A stretch of DNA of 19,549 nt from DUNY01 sp964520055 (GTDB taxonomy: Bacteria > Bacillota > Thermosediminibacteria > Thermosediminibacterales > Tepidanaerobacteraceae). Both the position numbers and the translations under genes were made by a program. Positions 6,149 to 13,869 of the stretch are shown in pieces; position 1 is the first letter of the stretch; each line of letters begins with the position of its first letter. The notes below the pieces were generated by a model, which worked only from the letters and a program-made list of their open reading frames with translations, did not search any database and had not been told where the DNA came from. The stretch covers positions 1 to 19,549 of the forward strand of contig CAZFME010000028.1 in assembly GCA_964520055.1 (NCBI GenBank). The letters run 5' to 3'.

Positions 6149-7681
6149 ATGCAGGAAAGCATAATTAAATTTGTGGGAATAACCAAGGTATTCCCCGGAG
6201 TGACAGCAAATGACAATATAAATCTAGAAATTAAGCAAGGGGAAATTCATGCTATTGTCGGGGAAAACGGTGCCGGAAAATCAACTCTCATGAAGATAAT
6301 TTACGGCTTGTACCAACCTACAGCCGGTCAAATTTACATAAATGGACGCCTTTTGAATGTGACAAATCCTCAAATCGCCATTAAAAACGGTATAGGCATG
6401 GTCCATCAACATTTTATGTTGGTGCCTTCTTTTACTGCAGCGGAAAATGTGGTCCTGGGAAGTGAACCTAGGAAAAACCCCATTATTATGGATTTTGACG
6501 AAGCTGTAAAAATTACCGAACAGCTCTCCGAAAAGTACGGACTTTATGTAGACCCTTATCAAAGGGTAGAGGACCTTTCAGTGGGCATACAGCAGCGCAT
6601 AGAAATATTAAAAATCCTTTATAAGGGAGCCGATATTTTAATTTTGGATGAACCTACAGCTGTGCTGACTCCCCAAGAAACACAGGAATTATTTGCCATT
6701 ATGCGGCGACTGGTGGGGGAACTGGGTAAAACCATTATAATAATTACTCACAAGCTACAAGAGGTGCTGGAGGTTTCCCACAGGGTCAGTGTCATGCGCC
6801 GAGGCAAATTGGTGGGAACAATTGATACCAAAGATGCCACTGAACAAATCTTGGCGGAAATGATGGTGGGCAAGGAAGTAGTTTTCAATAAATTTCATAC
6901 AAACCAAAGTATCGGCAAAACATTGATGGAAGTAAAGAATTTGGTTGTAAGGAACAACCGCGGTTTTATCGCTGTAGACGACATTAGCTTTTCCATTGCT
7001 ACCGGCGAAATCTTAGGTATAGCCGGTGTGGAGGGAAACGGTCAGTCGGAACTGGTGGAAGCGCTGACAGGCTTAAGAAAGGTTGAACAGGGGAATATAT
7101 TTATCAAAGGTATGGATATGGCAAACACACCACCTTCAAAATTTCGCAAAATAGGGATTTCCCATATTCCTGAAGACCGGCTTAAAACCGGTTTGGCACC
7201 GGAAGCCTCAGTAACTGAAAATTTGATGATGGGATATCAGCATAAAAAGCCCTATGAAACCTTTGGAATGAAATTAAATAACACGGCGATAGTCCGAAAA
7301 GCGGATAAGCTCATTAAACAATTTGATATTCGAACACCTTCGGACCAGACCAAGGTTAAAAGCCTTTCCGGAGGCAATATGCAGAAATTAGTAGTAGCCA
7401 GAGAGTTTTCCTTTGACTCCGATATCCTGGTTATATCTCAGCCTACCCGTGGGCTTGATGTAGGGGCTATAGAGTTTATCCACCGCCGGATAATAGATAT
7501 GAGGGATGCCGGAAAAGCAATTTTGCTGGTTTCAGCGGATTTGGATGAGATTTTCCGCTTGTCCGACAGAATTGTAACAATATACGAAGGCAAGCTTACC
7601 GGCGAGTTTACGGTTGTTGATGTCACAAAACAGGAAATAGGGCTTTACATGACTGGCAAAAATATATCCACGGCGGGGTGA
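6149..7681 (+). CDS. nupO: Nucleoside ABC transporter, tandem ATP-binding protein
   Basis: 510 aa, the same length as I recall for Bacillus NupO. There are two ABC domains in tandem. The first has Walker A GENGAGKST (38-46), signature LSVGIQQR and Walker B ILILDEPTAVLTP. The second starts near residue 255, has a degenerate Walker A (GVEGNGQSE), a good signature LSGGNMQK, and SQPTRGLD where DEPTRGLD is expected. The second site therefore lacks the catalytic Glu, which is usual for sugar/nucleoside importers with fused ATPases. ATG start with AGGTGG four bases upstream. The downstream permease begins 4 bp after the stop, so the genes are translationally coupled. It powers import of the ligand captured by the BMP lipoprotein. 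Confidence 0.93.
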   Translation: MQESIIKFVGITKVFPGVTANDNINLEIKQGEIHAIVGENGAGKSTLMKIIYGLYQPTAGQIYINGRLLNVTNPQIAIKNGIGMVHQHFMLVPSFTAAENVVLGSEPRKNPIIMDFDEAVKITEQLSEKYGLYVDPYQRVEDLSVGIQQRIEILKILYKGADILILDEPTAVLTPQETQELFAIMRRLVGELGKTIIIITHKLQEVLEVSHRVSVMRRGKLVGTIDTKDATEQILAEMMVGKEVVFNKFHTNQSIGKTLMEVKNLVVRNNRGFIAVDDISFSIATGEILGIAGVEGNGQSELVEALTGLRKVEQGNIFIKGMDMANTPPSKFRKIGISHIPEDRLKTGLAPEASVTENLMMGYQHKKPYETFGMKLNNTAIVRKADKLIKQFDIRTPSDQTKVKSLSGGNMQKLVVAREFSFDSDILVISQPTRGLDVGAIEFIHRRIIDMRDAGKAILLVSADLDEIFRLSDRIVTIYEGKLTGEFTVVDVTKQEIGLYMTGKNISTAG

Positions 7682-7685
7682 TTGT

Positions 7686-8753
7686 ATGAAGAAATTAAAG
7701 TTTTCACAGGATGTTGAATATATCCTTTCACTTGCCATATCCATAATTCTTGCGCTCATTATCGGTGCATTGATAATCATTGCCAACGGTAAAAGTCCTC
7801 TCGAGGCGTATCAAGCACTCCTTAACGGTTCCTTGGGCAGTCCTTATAAAATCGCCACCACCTTTGCCAAAACCGTACCACTCATTCTTACCGGATTGGC
7901 CACGTCGGTGGCATTTAGCAGCGGGATTTTTAATATCGGCGGTGAGGGGCAGTTGTATCTGGGAGCATTTGCCACAGCCTATGCAGGCTTTACTTTTACA
8001 AATCTTCCCCGAATTATCGGCATCCCGGTGGCACTTATATTTGCGGCATTGGCCGGAGGCCTTTATGCTTTAGTACCGGCGCTGCTCAAGGTGAAATACA
8101 GAATTGACGAAGTAATTACAACTATAATGTTTAACAGCATTGCTATACTGTTTACGGGATATTTGGCCAATTATCCCTTCGCCTCTTCCGTAGGGAAAAT
8201 GGGTGCCACCGAGATGATATCCCCTGCCTATAAGCTTACAAGATTGGTGGCTCGTTCCAAATTACATACCGGTATATTTTTTACCGCAGTTATAGCTCTG
8301 GCCATATATTACCTCATGGAAAAGACTTCGGTTGGCTATGACTTCAAGATGATAGGGTCAAATCTGAATTTTGCAAAGTACGGCGGTATAAATGCCGAAA
8401 GAAATATGGTCATTGCCATGATTATTTCCGGAGCCCTGTGCGGCATTGCCGGGGCCTTTGAAGTATTGGGAAATCATTACCGCTTTCTGCAGGCATTATC
8501 TCCCGGATATGCCTTTGACGGAATGTTGGTATCACTTATAGTAAAAAACAATGTGGTGGGCGTTATACTTATGTCTATTTTCTTCGGCATGTTAAAAACC
8601 GGTTCCATCGCCATGGAGTATGAAACGGCAATCCCGTCGGAACTGGTGCTTGTCATACAATCGGTTATAATCTTGTTCATTGCAGGTGAAAAGGGATTTG
8701 CCCAAATCACAAAGAGCCTATACAAAAAGAAGGGGGTAAAGCAAGATGTATAA
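7686..8753 (+). CDS. nupP: Nucleoside ABC transporter permease 1
   Basis: 355 aa. It is a hydrophobic protein with about 9-10 membrane segments by eye, of the BPD_transp_2 type. The family loop FSSGIFNIGGEGQLYLGAF (around residue 78-96) and the later GINAERNMVIAMIISGALCGIAGAFEVLG are diagnostic of the larger permease of BMP-type importers. The first 15 residues are cytoplasmic and basic. It starts 4 bp after the ATPase stop, and its end overlaps the second permease by 8 bp, so the two should be made at a 1:1 ratio and form the membrane heterodimer. Confidence 0.92.
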   Translation: MKKLKFSQDVEYILSLAISIILALIIGALIIIANGKSPLEAYQALLNGSLGSPYKIATTFAKTVPLILTGLATSVAFSSGIFNIGGEGQLYLGAFATAYAGFTFTNLPRIIGIPVALIFAALAGGLYALVPALLKVKYRIDEVITTIMFNSIAILFTGYLANYPFASSVGKMGATEMISPAYKLTRLVARSKLHTGIFFTAVIALAIYYLMEKTSVGYDFKMIGSNLNFAKYGGINAERNMVIAMIISGALCGIAGAFEVLGNHYRFLQALSPGYAFDGMLVSLIVKNNVVGVILMSIFFGMLKTGSIAMEYETAIPSELVLVIQSVIILFIAGEKGFAQITKSLYKKKGVKQDV

Positions 8754-9717
8754 GGAAATCTTCAATATAACACTGCTACAAAACACTATAAGAACGGCCA
8801 CCCCCCTTATCTTGGCAGCACTAGGCGGACTTTTGACATCACATACCGGAATCTTGAACATCGGCATGGAAGGCATGATTCTCCTGGGTGCCTTTTTTGG
8901 GGTTGCCGGCAGCTATTTTTTTGAAAGTTACCTTATGGGTGTCATATTTGCCGTTACATCGGGAATAATCATCGGAATCATTTTTGCCCTTTTTGTCATC
9001 AAATTGGAATCCGACGAGTTTATCGTAGGTATCGCTATTAATATGTTTGCCGGAGGGCTTACCATGTTTCTGTTAAGAAGCATATTTGGAGTAAAGGGAG
9101 CCTTTTCCTCCCCTAAAATTCAACCCCTTCCGGACATATCCATATCATTTATTGATAAAATCCCAATACTAAATGTACTGCTGAACAATCATTCCCTTTT
9201 TGTATATGCAAGCTGGATACTGGTTATCGCCATGTATGTATTTCTTTATAAAACTCCTTACGGCCGGTGGTTCAGAGCGGCGGGAGAGTTTCCCGAAGCC
9301 CTTGATACCGTGGGAATCAGTTCTGATAAAATAAAGTTTTTAAGCAGCATTTTATGTGGTGTGCTTTGCGGCTTTGCAGGTGTACACCTTTCCCTGGGGT
9401 ATCTTACACTTTTTACGGAAAACATGAGCGCAAATCGAGGCTTCATCGCATTAGCCGCCATCATATTCGGAGCTGCAAATCCCTTAAAGACATATGTGGC
9501 TGCACTCATATTCGGTTTTTTTGATGCACTGGGCATACGGCTGCAAGGGGTGGGTATTCCATCACAGTTTACCCAAATGTTCCCTTATATAGTTACAATA
9601 CTGGTCCTTATTGCAGTTGTCAAAAGAGAAATAGCCAAGCGAAAATCTTTGCAGACAAAACTCAGCGGCAGTATTAATAAAACCGGGTCACCGGCGGCGG
9701 ATAAAACAGTAAGGTAA
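8746..9717 (+). CDS. nupQ: Nucleoside ABC transporter permease 2
   Basis: 323 aa. It is a multi-pass BPD_transp_2 permease with the conserved block LTSHTGILNIGMEGMILLGAF (~residues 26-46) and LCGVLCGFAGVHLSLGYL, typical of the smaller partner of nucleoside importers. ATG start lies inside the previous gene (8-bp overlap), with AGGGGG upstream. The C-terminus ends in a polar tail rich in Lys and Ser that is probably cytoplasmic. The Lpd-like gene follows after 14 bp in the same direction. Confidence 0.92.
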   Translation: MYKEIFNITLLQNTIRTATPLILAALGGLLTSHTGILNIGMEGMILLGAFFGVAGSYFFESYLMGVIFAVTSGIIIGIIFALFVIKLESDEFIVGIAINMFAGGLTMFLLRSIFGVKGAFSSPKIQPLPDISISFIDKIPILNVLLNNHSLFVYASWILVIAMYVFLYKTPYGRWFRAAGEFPEALDTVGISSDKIKFLSSILCGVLCGFAGVHLSLGYLTLFTENMSANRGFIALAAIIFGAANPLKTYVAALIFGFFDALGIRLQGVGIPSQFTQMFPYIVTILVLIAVVKREIAKRKSLQTKLSGSINKTGSPAADKTVR

Positions 9718-9731
9718 AAGGGGGCCATGTA

Positions 9732-11153
9732 ATGAAGGATGTCTTGGTGCTGGGAAGTGGGCCTGCCGGTTACTATGCTGCCACTTTATGTGCCCAAAAC
9801 GGCCTTGATGTAACTTTGGTAGAAAAAGGAGAACTGGGGGGAACCGGGTTTCGTCTTGGAGCTCTCCCTGTTAAAATACTCCTTGACGTTGTAAAACAGA
9901 ACCCGCTAATAACTTATGAAGATTTACTAAAAGATTACCGTGAGAAGATGATGGGTGTTCAAAACAAGTTAGAGTCGGACCTTGAACGGGCCGGGGTAGG
10001 TCTAATCTTTGGTGAAGGATATTTCATACAAAAAGATGCCATTAGAGTAAGAGATGAAATCATAAAGGCCAAAAATATTATAATAGCTACGGGCAGCAGA
10101 CCTTCAAACCCTTTTGGAGCCGTGTGGGGCAACAGTATCCTAACACATGAAGAAGCCCTTTTTATCACTGAACTAACCCGCCCTAAGTCCTTGGCCTCCA
10201 CAGACGGCGGATGTCTAATGGCGTCTAAGTCCAGTATGGACTCGACTAACATTCAGCAGGGGCTTTTTCCTCCACTAAATGAAGTCTCGTTCAAGAACCG
10301 GCTTCCCAAAGACATCATTATTTTGGGAGCAAATGTGGAAGGTATTGAGTTTGCCACACTGTTTTCTCGGTTTGGTGTAAAAGTTACCGTTATAGAAATG
10401 ATGCAGGATATCTTGCCGGGAAATGACAGCGATCTACAACAACCGGTAATTGAAACGTTAAAATCCTTTAATGTTGATTTTCTAACAGGTGAAAAGGTTA
10501 TAAAACTTGATGAAACCGATGACAAAGCAATAGTCACCCTAGAAAACGGAAAAACATTGACGGCGGTAAAATGTCTTGTTTGTCTCTCAAGAGCGCCAAA
10601 TATTCCGAAGGGTGCAGAGGGTATAGGGATAGAATATGACGGAGCGGGAATAAAAGTTGACGAAAACTTCCTCACCAATGTGCCAAACGTATATGCCGTT
10701 GGAGACGCCAACGGCCGGTGCCTTATGGGAAGTGTCGCCATAAATCAGGGTATATCTGCAGCTTTACATATCTTGGGCAGGGAAGTTTCAATTCAAAACA
10801 GCAGTTACGAAGGACTCCCCCGAGCAATATTTGCCATTCCCGAAATAGCCGGCGTAGGCTTACAAGAATGGGAGCTACGGCAAAAAGGCATAAAGTATAA
10901 AATTGCAAAACATCAATTTGCCCAAACTTGGAGGGGAATATCTAAGGGCTATACGGAAGGCTTTATAAAGGTATTGGTGGATGATGATGATAGGCTGCAA
11001 GGTATTTGGATGGTGGGAAGAGATGTTTCGGAATTTGTGGGGACTTTTAGCATTTTACTAAAACAAAAAGTCAGTGCCGACATTATTAAAAACAGCCTTT
11101 TTGTTCATCCCAGTTTATCTGAAGTTTTACTTGATGCCCTGCTAAGACTTTAG
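9732..11153 (+). CDS. Dihydrolipoamide-dehydrogenase-like flavoprotein lacking the redox disulfide
   Basis: 473 aa, start ATG 9732 with GGGGG upstream. The fold is the class I pyridine nucleotide-disulfide oxidoreductase: FAD motif GSGPAG (8-13), IIIATGSRP (116-124), a second Rossmann GANVEG (199-204) for NAD(P)H, VYAVGDANG, and a C-terminal dimerisation domain ending in HPSLSE, which keeps the His/Glu dyad. However, the active-site segment that is normally GGTCxxxGCxP reads GGTGFRLGALP, so both cysteines are replaced (Gly39, Ala44). It cannot be a lipoamide, glutathione or mercuric reductase of the usual kind. Residues ~149-190 form an insert (see the separate repeat entry). It lies between nucleoside permeases and a nucleoside phosphorylase, suggesting a redox step on an imported ligand or its base. 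The electron acceptor is unknown. Confidence 0.85.
   Translation: MKDVLVLGSGPAGYYAATLCAQNGLDVTLVEKGELGGTGFRLGALPVKILLDVVKQNPLITYEDLLKDYREKMMGVQNKLESDLERAGVGLIFGEGYFIQKDAIRVRDEIIKAKNIIIATGSRPSNPFGAVWGNSILTHEEALFITELTRPKSLASTDGGCLMASKSSMDSTNIQQGLFPPLNEVSFKNRLPKDIIILGANVEGIEFATLFSRFGVKVTVIEMMQDILPGNDSDLQQPVIETLKSFNVDFLTGEKVIKLDETDDKAIVTLENGKTLTAVKCLVCLSRAPNIPKGAEGIGIEYDGAGIKVDENFLTNVPNVYAVGDANGRCLMGSVAINQGISAALHILGREVSIQNSSYEGLPRAIFAIPEIAGVGLQEWELRQKGIKYKIAKHQFAQTWRGISKGYTEGFIKVLVDDDDRLQGIWMVGRDVSEFVGTFSILLKQKVSADIIKNSLFVHPSLSEVLLDALLRL
10176..10301 (+). repeat. In-frame repeat-derived insert within the Lpd-like gene
   Basis: Relative to ordinary Lpd proteins, about 42 residues separate the EEALFITEL segment from LPKDIIILG, where only a few are expected. 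The DNA of the insert holds AGTCC-AGTAT-GGACT (10228-10242) and a second, imperfect hairpin centred on a CTTTTT loop (about 10252-10283). Its right part contains CCACTAAATGAAGTCTCGTT (10272-10291), which recurs exactly at 11265-11284 outside the gene. This points to a mobile palindromic repeat that landed in frame and is now translated. Exact borders are estimated from the protein. Confidence 0.55.
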
Positions 11154-11300
11154 TCATCCTTCGCTACCGCTTAGGAAGATAACGAAGAAGGGCTTTCACA
11201 GCAATGACACTTTCGTTTATCTGGTGCTGATAGCGCATGAAAGATTTGGATGAAGTTGAATCCCCCACTAAATGAAGTCTCGTTAAAAAGATAAACTTCC
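11154..11300. repeat. REP-like repeat remnants after the Lpd-like gene
   Basis: From the Lpd-like stop (TAG 11151-11153) the sequence reads directly into GTCATCCTTCGC, a decayed form of the GTCATYCTGAAGG repeat. TTTCACAGCAATGACAC (11194-11210) matches 3870-3886 in 16 of 17 bases. Further on, CCACTAAATGAAGTCTCGTT (11265-11284) is identical to the copy inside the Lpd-like gene, and the match extends to 24 bases with one difference. The stretch up to the phosphorylase gene shows no other gene. Confidence 0.6.
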
Positions 11301-11323
11301 CGTCTATCATGTAAACAAAATTA

Positions 11324-11340
11324 CTTTCAATTGTTGAAAG
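11324..11340 (+). promoter_or_regulatory. Inverted repeat touching the ribosome site of the phosphorylase gene
   Basis: CTTTCAA-TTG-TTGAAAG is a perfect 7-bp inverted repeat with a 3-nt spacer, and its right arm runs into the AAAGGGG ribosome site (11337-11343). It could be an operator or a weak RNA hairpin hiding the ribosome site. Only the symmetry is seen. Confidence 0.35.
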
Positions 11341-11350
11341 GGGAATGAAA

Positions 11351-12100
11351 ATGATACAACCACATATACTCTGTAAAAAAGGCGATATAGCAGAAAATGT
11401 GATTTTGCCGGGAGATCCCCAGCGGGTCATCAGGGCGGCAGAATTTTTGGATGAGGCAAGGGAAGTCGCATTTAATCGGGAATTTAGAACGGTTACGGGA
11501 AAATACAAAGGCGTTCCTGTTACTATAACTTCCACAGGTATCGGCGGGGTATCCTGTGCCATTGCAGTGGAAGAACTAATCGCATGTGGTGGCAAATATT
11601 TTATAAGAATAGGCAGCGCCGGTGCTCTACAACCCGGAATAAATATAGGGGATCTGGTAATACCAATTGCTGCCGTGAGGGAAGATGGCACATCAAGGAT
11701 GTATGTTTCGGAAAACTACCCGGCGGTATCGGATTTTAAGCTGACCGGTTACGTAATTGACACTGCTAAGGACTTAAATTTCCCCCATATGTCGGATATA
11801 GTCAGGAGCCATGATACTTTTTACAGTGATCTGCAGGAAGACATAACAAAATACTGGAGCAACAAAGGTATTCTGGCATCAGACATGGAAACGGCAACCC
11901 TCTACACTGTTGCTCGTCTGAGGGGTGCTAAAGCTTCATGTATACTAAACGTAGTTGTCTCCAAAGGAGACAGTGTAAAAGACGGCATTTCCCAATACCA
12001 ATCTTTTGAAGGTCCTGCCCAAGAAGGTGAAAAACGGGAAATCATATTGGCCCTAGAGACAATACACCGGTTCCGGACGTGTAAGCTATCAAGACATTAA
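11351..12100 (+). CDS. udp: Nucleoside phosphorylase, uridine-phosphorylase-like
   Basis: 249 aa from ATG 11351, chosen because AGGGG ends seven bases upstream; an in-frame ATG at 11345 is only one base from it. NP-I family motifs (numbered from 11351): LPGDPQR (19-25), STGIGG (61-66), IRIGSAGALQPG (86-97; phosphate-binding Arg87 and loop), and SDMETATLYTVARLRG (177-192) with the ribose-binding Met-Glu pair. The METATL wording and the ~250-aa length favour uridine phosphorylase over DeoD-type purine phosphorylase. It cleaves nucleoside plus phosphate to base and (deoxy)ribose-1-phosphate in the cytoplasm. It follows the importer cluster on the same strand, though 250 bp of repeat lies between, so it may have its own transcript. 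Substrate preference is not certain. Confidence 0.85.
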   Translation: MIQPHILCKKGDIAENVILPGDPQRVIRAAEFLDEAREVAFNREFRTVTGKYKGVPVTITSTGIGGVSCAIAVEELIACGGKYFIRIGSAGALQPGINIGDLVIPIAAVREDGTSRMYVSENYPAVSDFKLTGYVIDTAKDLNFPHMSDIVRSHDTFYSDLQEDITKYWSNKGILASDMETATLYTVARLRGAKASCILNVVVSKGDSVKDGISQYQSFEGPAQEGEKREIILALETIHRFRTCKLSRH

Positions 12101-12136
12101 ATGCACATTTAGACCGATGTTCACTTAATCTGTGAA

Positions 12137-12150
12137 AGTATAATTATACT
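12137..12150. repeat. 14-bp perfect palindrome downstream of the phosphorylase gene
   Basis: AGTATAATTATACT is fully self-complementary. It contains TATAAT, but no -35 box lies at a suitable distance. It could be an operator or chance in A/T-rich DNA. Confidence 0.3.
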
Positions 12151-12194
12151 AACCGATCCTTACCCCGGCGTTTTTTAGTTATCGAACTTATATT

Positions 12195-12266
12195 TGACTC
12201 CGGTGTAGAAATTCTTCTGAGGTGTTGTTATCTTCGCCGGAGTTGCTGCTTTCTACACTGGAATCA
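12195..12266. repeat. Inverted repeat with a competing inner pairing
   Basis: TGACTCCGGTGTAGAAA (12195-12211) pairs with TTTCTACACTGGAATCA (12250-12266) over 17 positions with two mismatches. ACTCCGG of the left arm (12197-12203) can instead pair perfectly with CCGGAGT (12237-12243). The two folds exclude each other. The block lies upstream of the GGDEF-like regulator gene and overlaps a small coding-like fragment. Confidence 0.45.
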
Positions 12267-12322
12267 TATTTAAAAAAAACATAGAAAATTGGATTGACGA
12301 CATGGCCTTCCGCAAGGTATGA
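12221..12322 (+). pseudogene. Possible C-terminal remnant of a small membrane protein
   Basis: A 33-codon open frame from just after TGA (12218-12220) to TGA 12320-12322 encodes VIFAGVAAFYTGIIFKKN followed by IENWIDDMAFRKV: one membrane-like helix and then a charged tail. It has no ATG, GTG or TTG start, so it is not a complete gene. It may be the end of a decayed gene or a chance frame. I do not recognise the family. Confidence 0.2.
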
Positions 12323-12388
12323 TAAAATTGCAAGCATATTTATTGTTGGTTGAAAAATAATTAGACCACAATGAAAGGACGAAATTCC

Positions 12389-13681
12389 ATGAATATACGT
12401 CTGGGTATTGTTGGACCGGAGGATTCCATGATTCTATTGAGGAATGTATTACAGGAGTTTGACGGACAATTTACTGTGGTGGAAAAGGTCTATGAAACCT
12501 TTGAAGACCTATGTGATATTACCAATATTGCCCAAAATACGGATGTTTTACTATACAGCGGGCAAGCTCCGTATTATTGGGTAAAATCTCATGTTGATCT
12601 GGATGTTCCGGGGATTTACATACCGAGAAACGGGACATGCCTTTACAAGGCATTATTTGATATATACCGGGATGGTATTGATGTTTCTGCTCTGAGTTTT
12701 GATACAATAAGCCGACGCGACATTGAAGAAACCTACATGGAGCTTAAACTGCCCTTGTCCGAGGTCCATACCATGGCTTACGATAAATATCTTCCTCATG
12801 ATGAAATTATAGATTATCATCGAAAGTTATGGGCAAAGGGAAAAACTCATGCAGCGGTAACCTGCCTTAACAAACCCTATGAAGAGATGAGAAAACTTGG
12901 CATCCCTGTATATAGGATATACCCGACTATTTCCAGTGTGCGTCATAGTATAGAAAGGGCAATGATGTACGGGGAAAGTATTAAACTTAAGGAAACTCAA
13001 ATGGCTCTTATTTTAGTCAGAGTCGAGGACATTGATGATGTTCTTTACGAAAGCTCGAGTCATCGAGTGCAAATACAATTACTGGACCTTTATCAAGTAA
13101 TTCTCGGCTATGGTGATGAAACCAGTGCGACAGTTACCAAGACCAAAGATACTGAGTTTATGATAATTACTACACGTGGGCGTTTGGAGGAATCCACCGA
13201 AGTATTTCTGGGTTCACCGCTACTTCGAGCGATAAAAGCCAACACAAATCTGAAAATAACCATGGGAGTAGGTTACGGTCGCACTGCGAAGATGGCGGAA
13301 GCCAATGCCCGACAGGCTGTAAGGTTGTCTAAGGAGAATGGAAGTGATTGCAGTTTTTTAGTGACTGAAGAAGGCAAGATGATAGGACCTATGCGGACAA
13401 ATAGATTAAAAGCCGAGACTATACAGGATTTTAACTTGGAAGAGCAGGCAAAAAAACTAAACATGAATGCGGTCAATCTGAATAAACTTAAAACATCCCT
13501 TCGTTTATTGGGGAAAAAAGAAATAACACCTAAAGAACTGAGCACCTGTATGAATGTCAGCCAGCGCAGTGCCAGACGTATTCTCGCACAATTGGAAGAA
13601 AAAGGTGCTGCCCGAATAGTGGGAATAAAAAGCATGTCCGGAAAGGGTAGACCCCGCTTGGTATATCAAGTCTTAATTTAG
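12389..13681 (+). CDS. Transcriptional regulator with degenerate GGDEF-like domain and C-terminal winged helix
   Basis: 430 aa from ATG 12389; AAAGGA nine bases upstream supports this start over the in-frame ATG at 12371, which would place the ribosome site inside the gene. Three parts are visible. Residues 1-~195 form a Rossmann-like sensor region (LGIVGPEDSMILL at the start, DVLLYSGQAP). Residues ~205-330 resemble a nucleotidyl-cyclase fold: KDTEF (253-257) sits where GGDEF would be, and MGVGYGRTAKMAEANARQAV (292-311) resembles GGDEF/GTP-cyclohydrolase III proteins. A helix-turn-helix follows at ~380-425 (TPKELSTCMNVSQRSARRILAQLEEKG). The loss of both glycines argues against cyclase activity; the domain may bind a nucleotide or act as a dimer switch. 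A terminator follows, then the AbgT gene, so it probably regulates that operon. Confidence 0.7.
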   Translation: MNIRLGIVGPEDSMILLRNVLQEFDGQFTVVEKVYETFEDLCDITNIAQNTDVLLYSGQAPYYWVKSHVDLDVPGIYIPRNGTCLYKALFDIYRDGIDVSALSFDTISRRDIEETYMELKLPLSEVHTMAYDKYLPHDEIIDYHRKLWAKGKTHAAVTCLNKPYEEMRKLGIPVYRIYPTISSVRHSIERAMMYGESIKLKETQMALILVRVEDIDDVLYESSSHRVQIQLLDLYQVILGYGDETSATVTKTKDTEFMIITTRGRLEESTEVFLGSPLLRAIKANTNLKITMGVGYGRTAKMAEANARQAVRLSKENGSDCSFLVTEEGKMIGPMRTNRLKAETIQDFNLEEQAKKLNMNAVNLNKLKTSLRLLGKKEITPKELSTCMNVSQRSARRILAQLEEKGAARIVGIKSMSGKGRPRLVYQVLI

Positions 13682-13701
13682 GGTGGCAAATAAATAAACT
13701 T

Positions 13702-13742
13702 AAGGTTTCCTAATTTATTATCGTAGGGAACCTTTATTTTTT
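13702..13742 (+). terminator. Intrinsic terminator after the GGDEF-like regulator
   Basis: A 9-bp stem with one G-U pair (AAGGTTTCC 13702-13710 with GGGAACCTT 13726-13734) encloses a 15-nt loop and is followed by TATTTTTTAT. It separates the regulator from the AbgT operon, which therefore should have its own promoter. Confidence 0.75.
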
Positions 13743-13756
13743 ATGTCTGAATTATA

Positions 13757-13771
13757 TGTATACAATATACT
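13757..13771 (+). promoter_or_regulatory. Candidate operator/-10 region of the AbgT operon
   Basis: TGTATACA (13757-13764) is a perfect 8-bp palindrome resembling GntR-type half-site cores. It directly precedes TATACT (13766-13771), a plausible -10 box. No clear -35 box is visible. A second, imperfect symmetry, ATGGTCA (13825-13831) with TGGCCAT (about 13846-13852), lies closer to the gene. Either could serve the neighbouring regulator. Confidence 0.3.
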
Positions 13772-13869
13772 TATTTAAAAAAAGAAGGATTTTTAGAAAA
13801 GATAGAGAATTCATAATAGAAATATATGGTCATGTAACCTAAAATTGGCCATAAAAAGGAGGAAGGCAT

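Noticed and set aside
10253..10741. 162-codon minus-strand frame opposite the Lpd-like gene
   Set aside because: The opposite strand encodes clear Rossmann motifs over the same bases; the antisense product has no recognisable pattern.
9732..11153. Annotating the flavoprotein as lpdA/dihydrolipoyl dehydrogenase
   Set aside because: Both redox-active cysteines are absent and no 2-oxo acid dehydrogenase genes are nearby.
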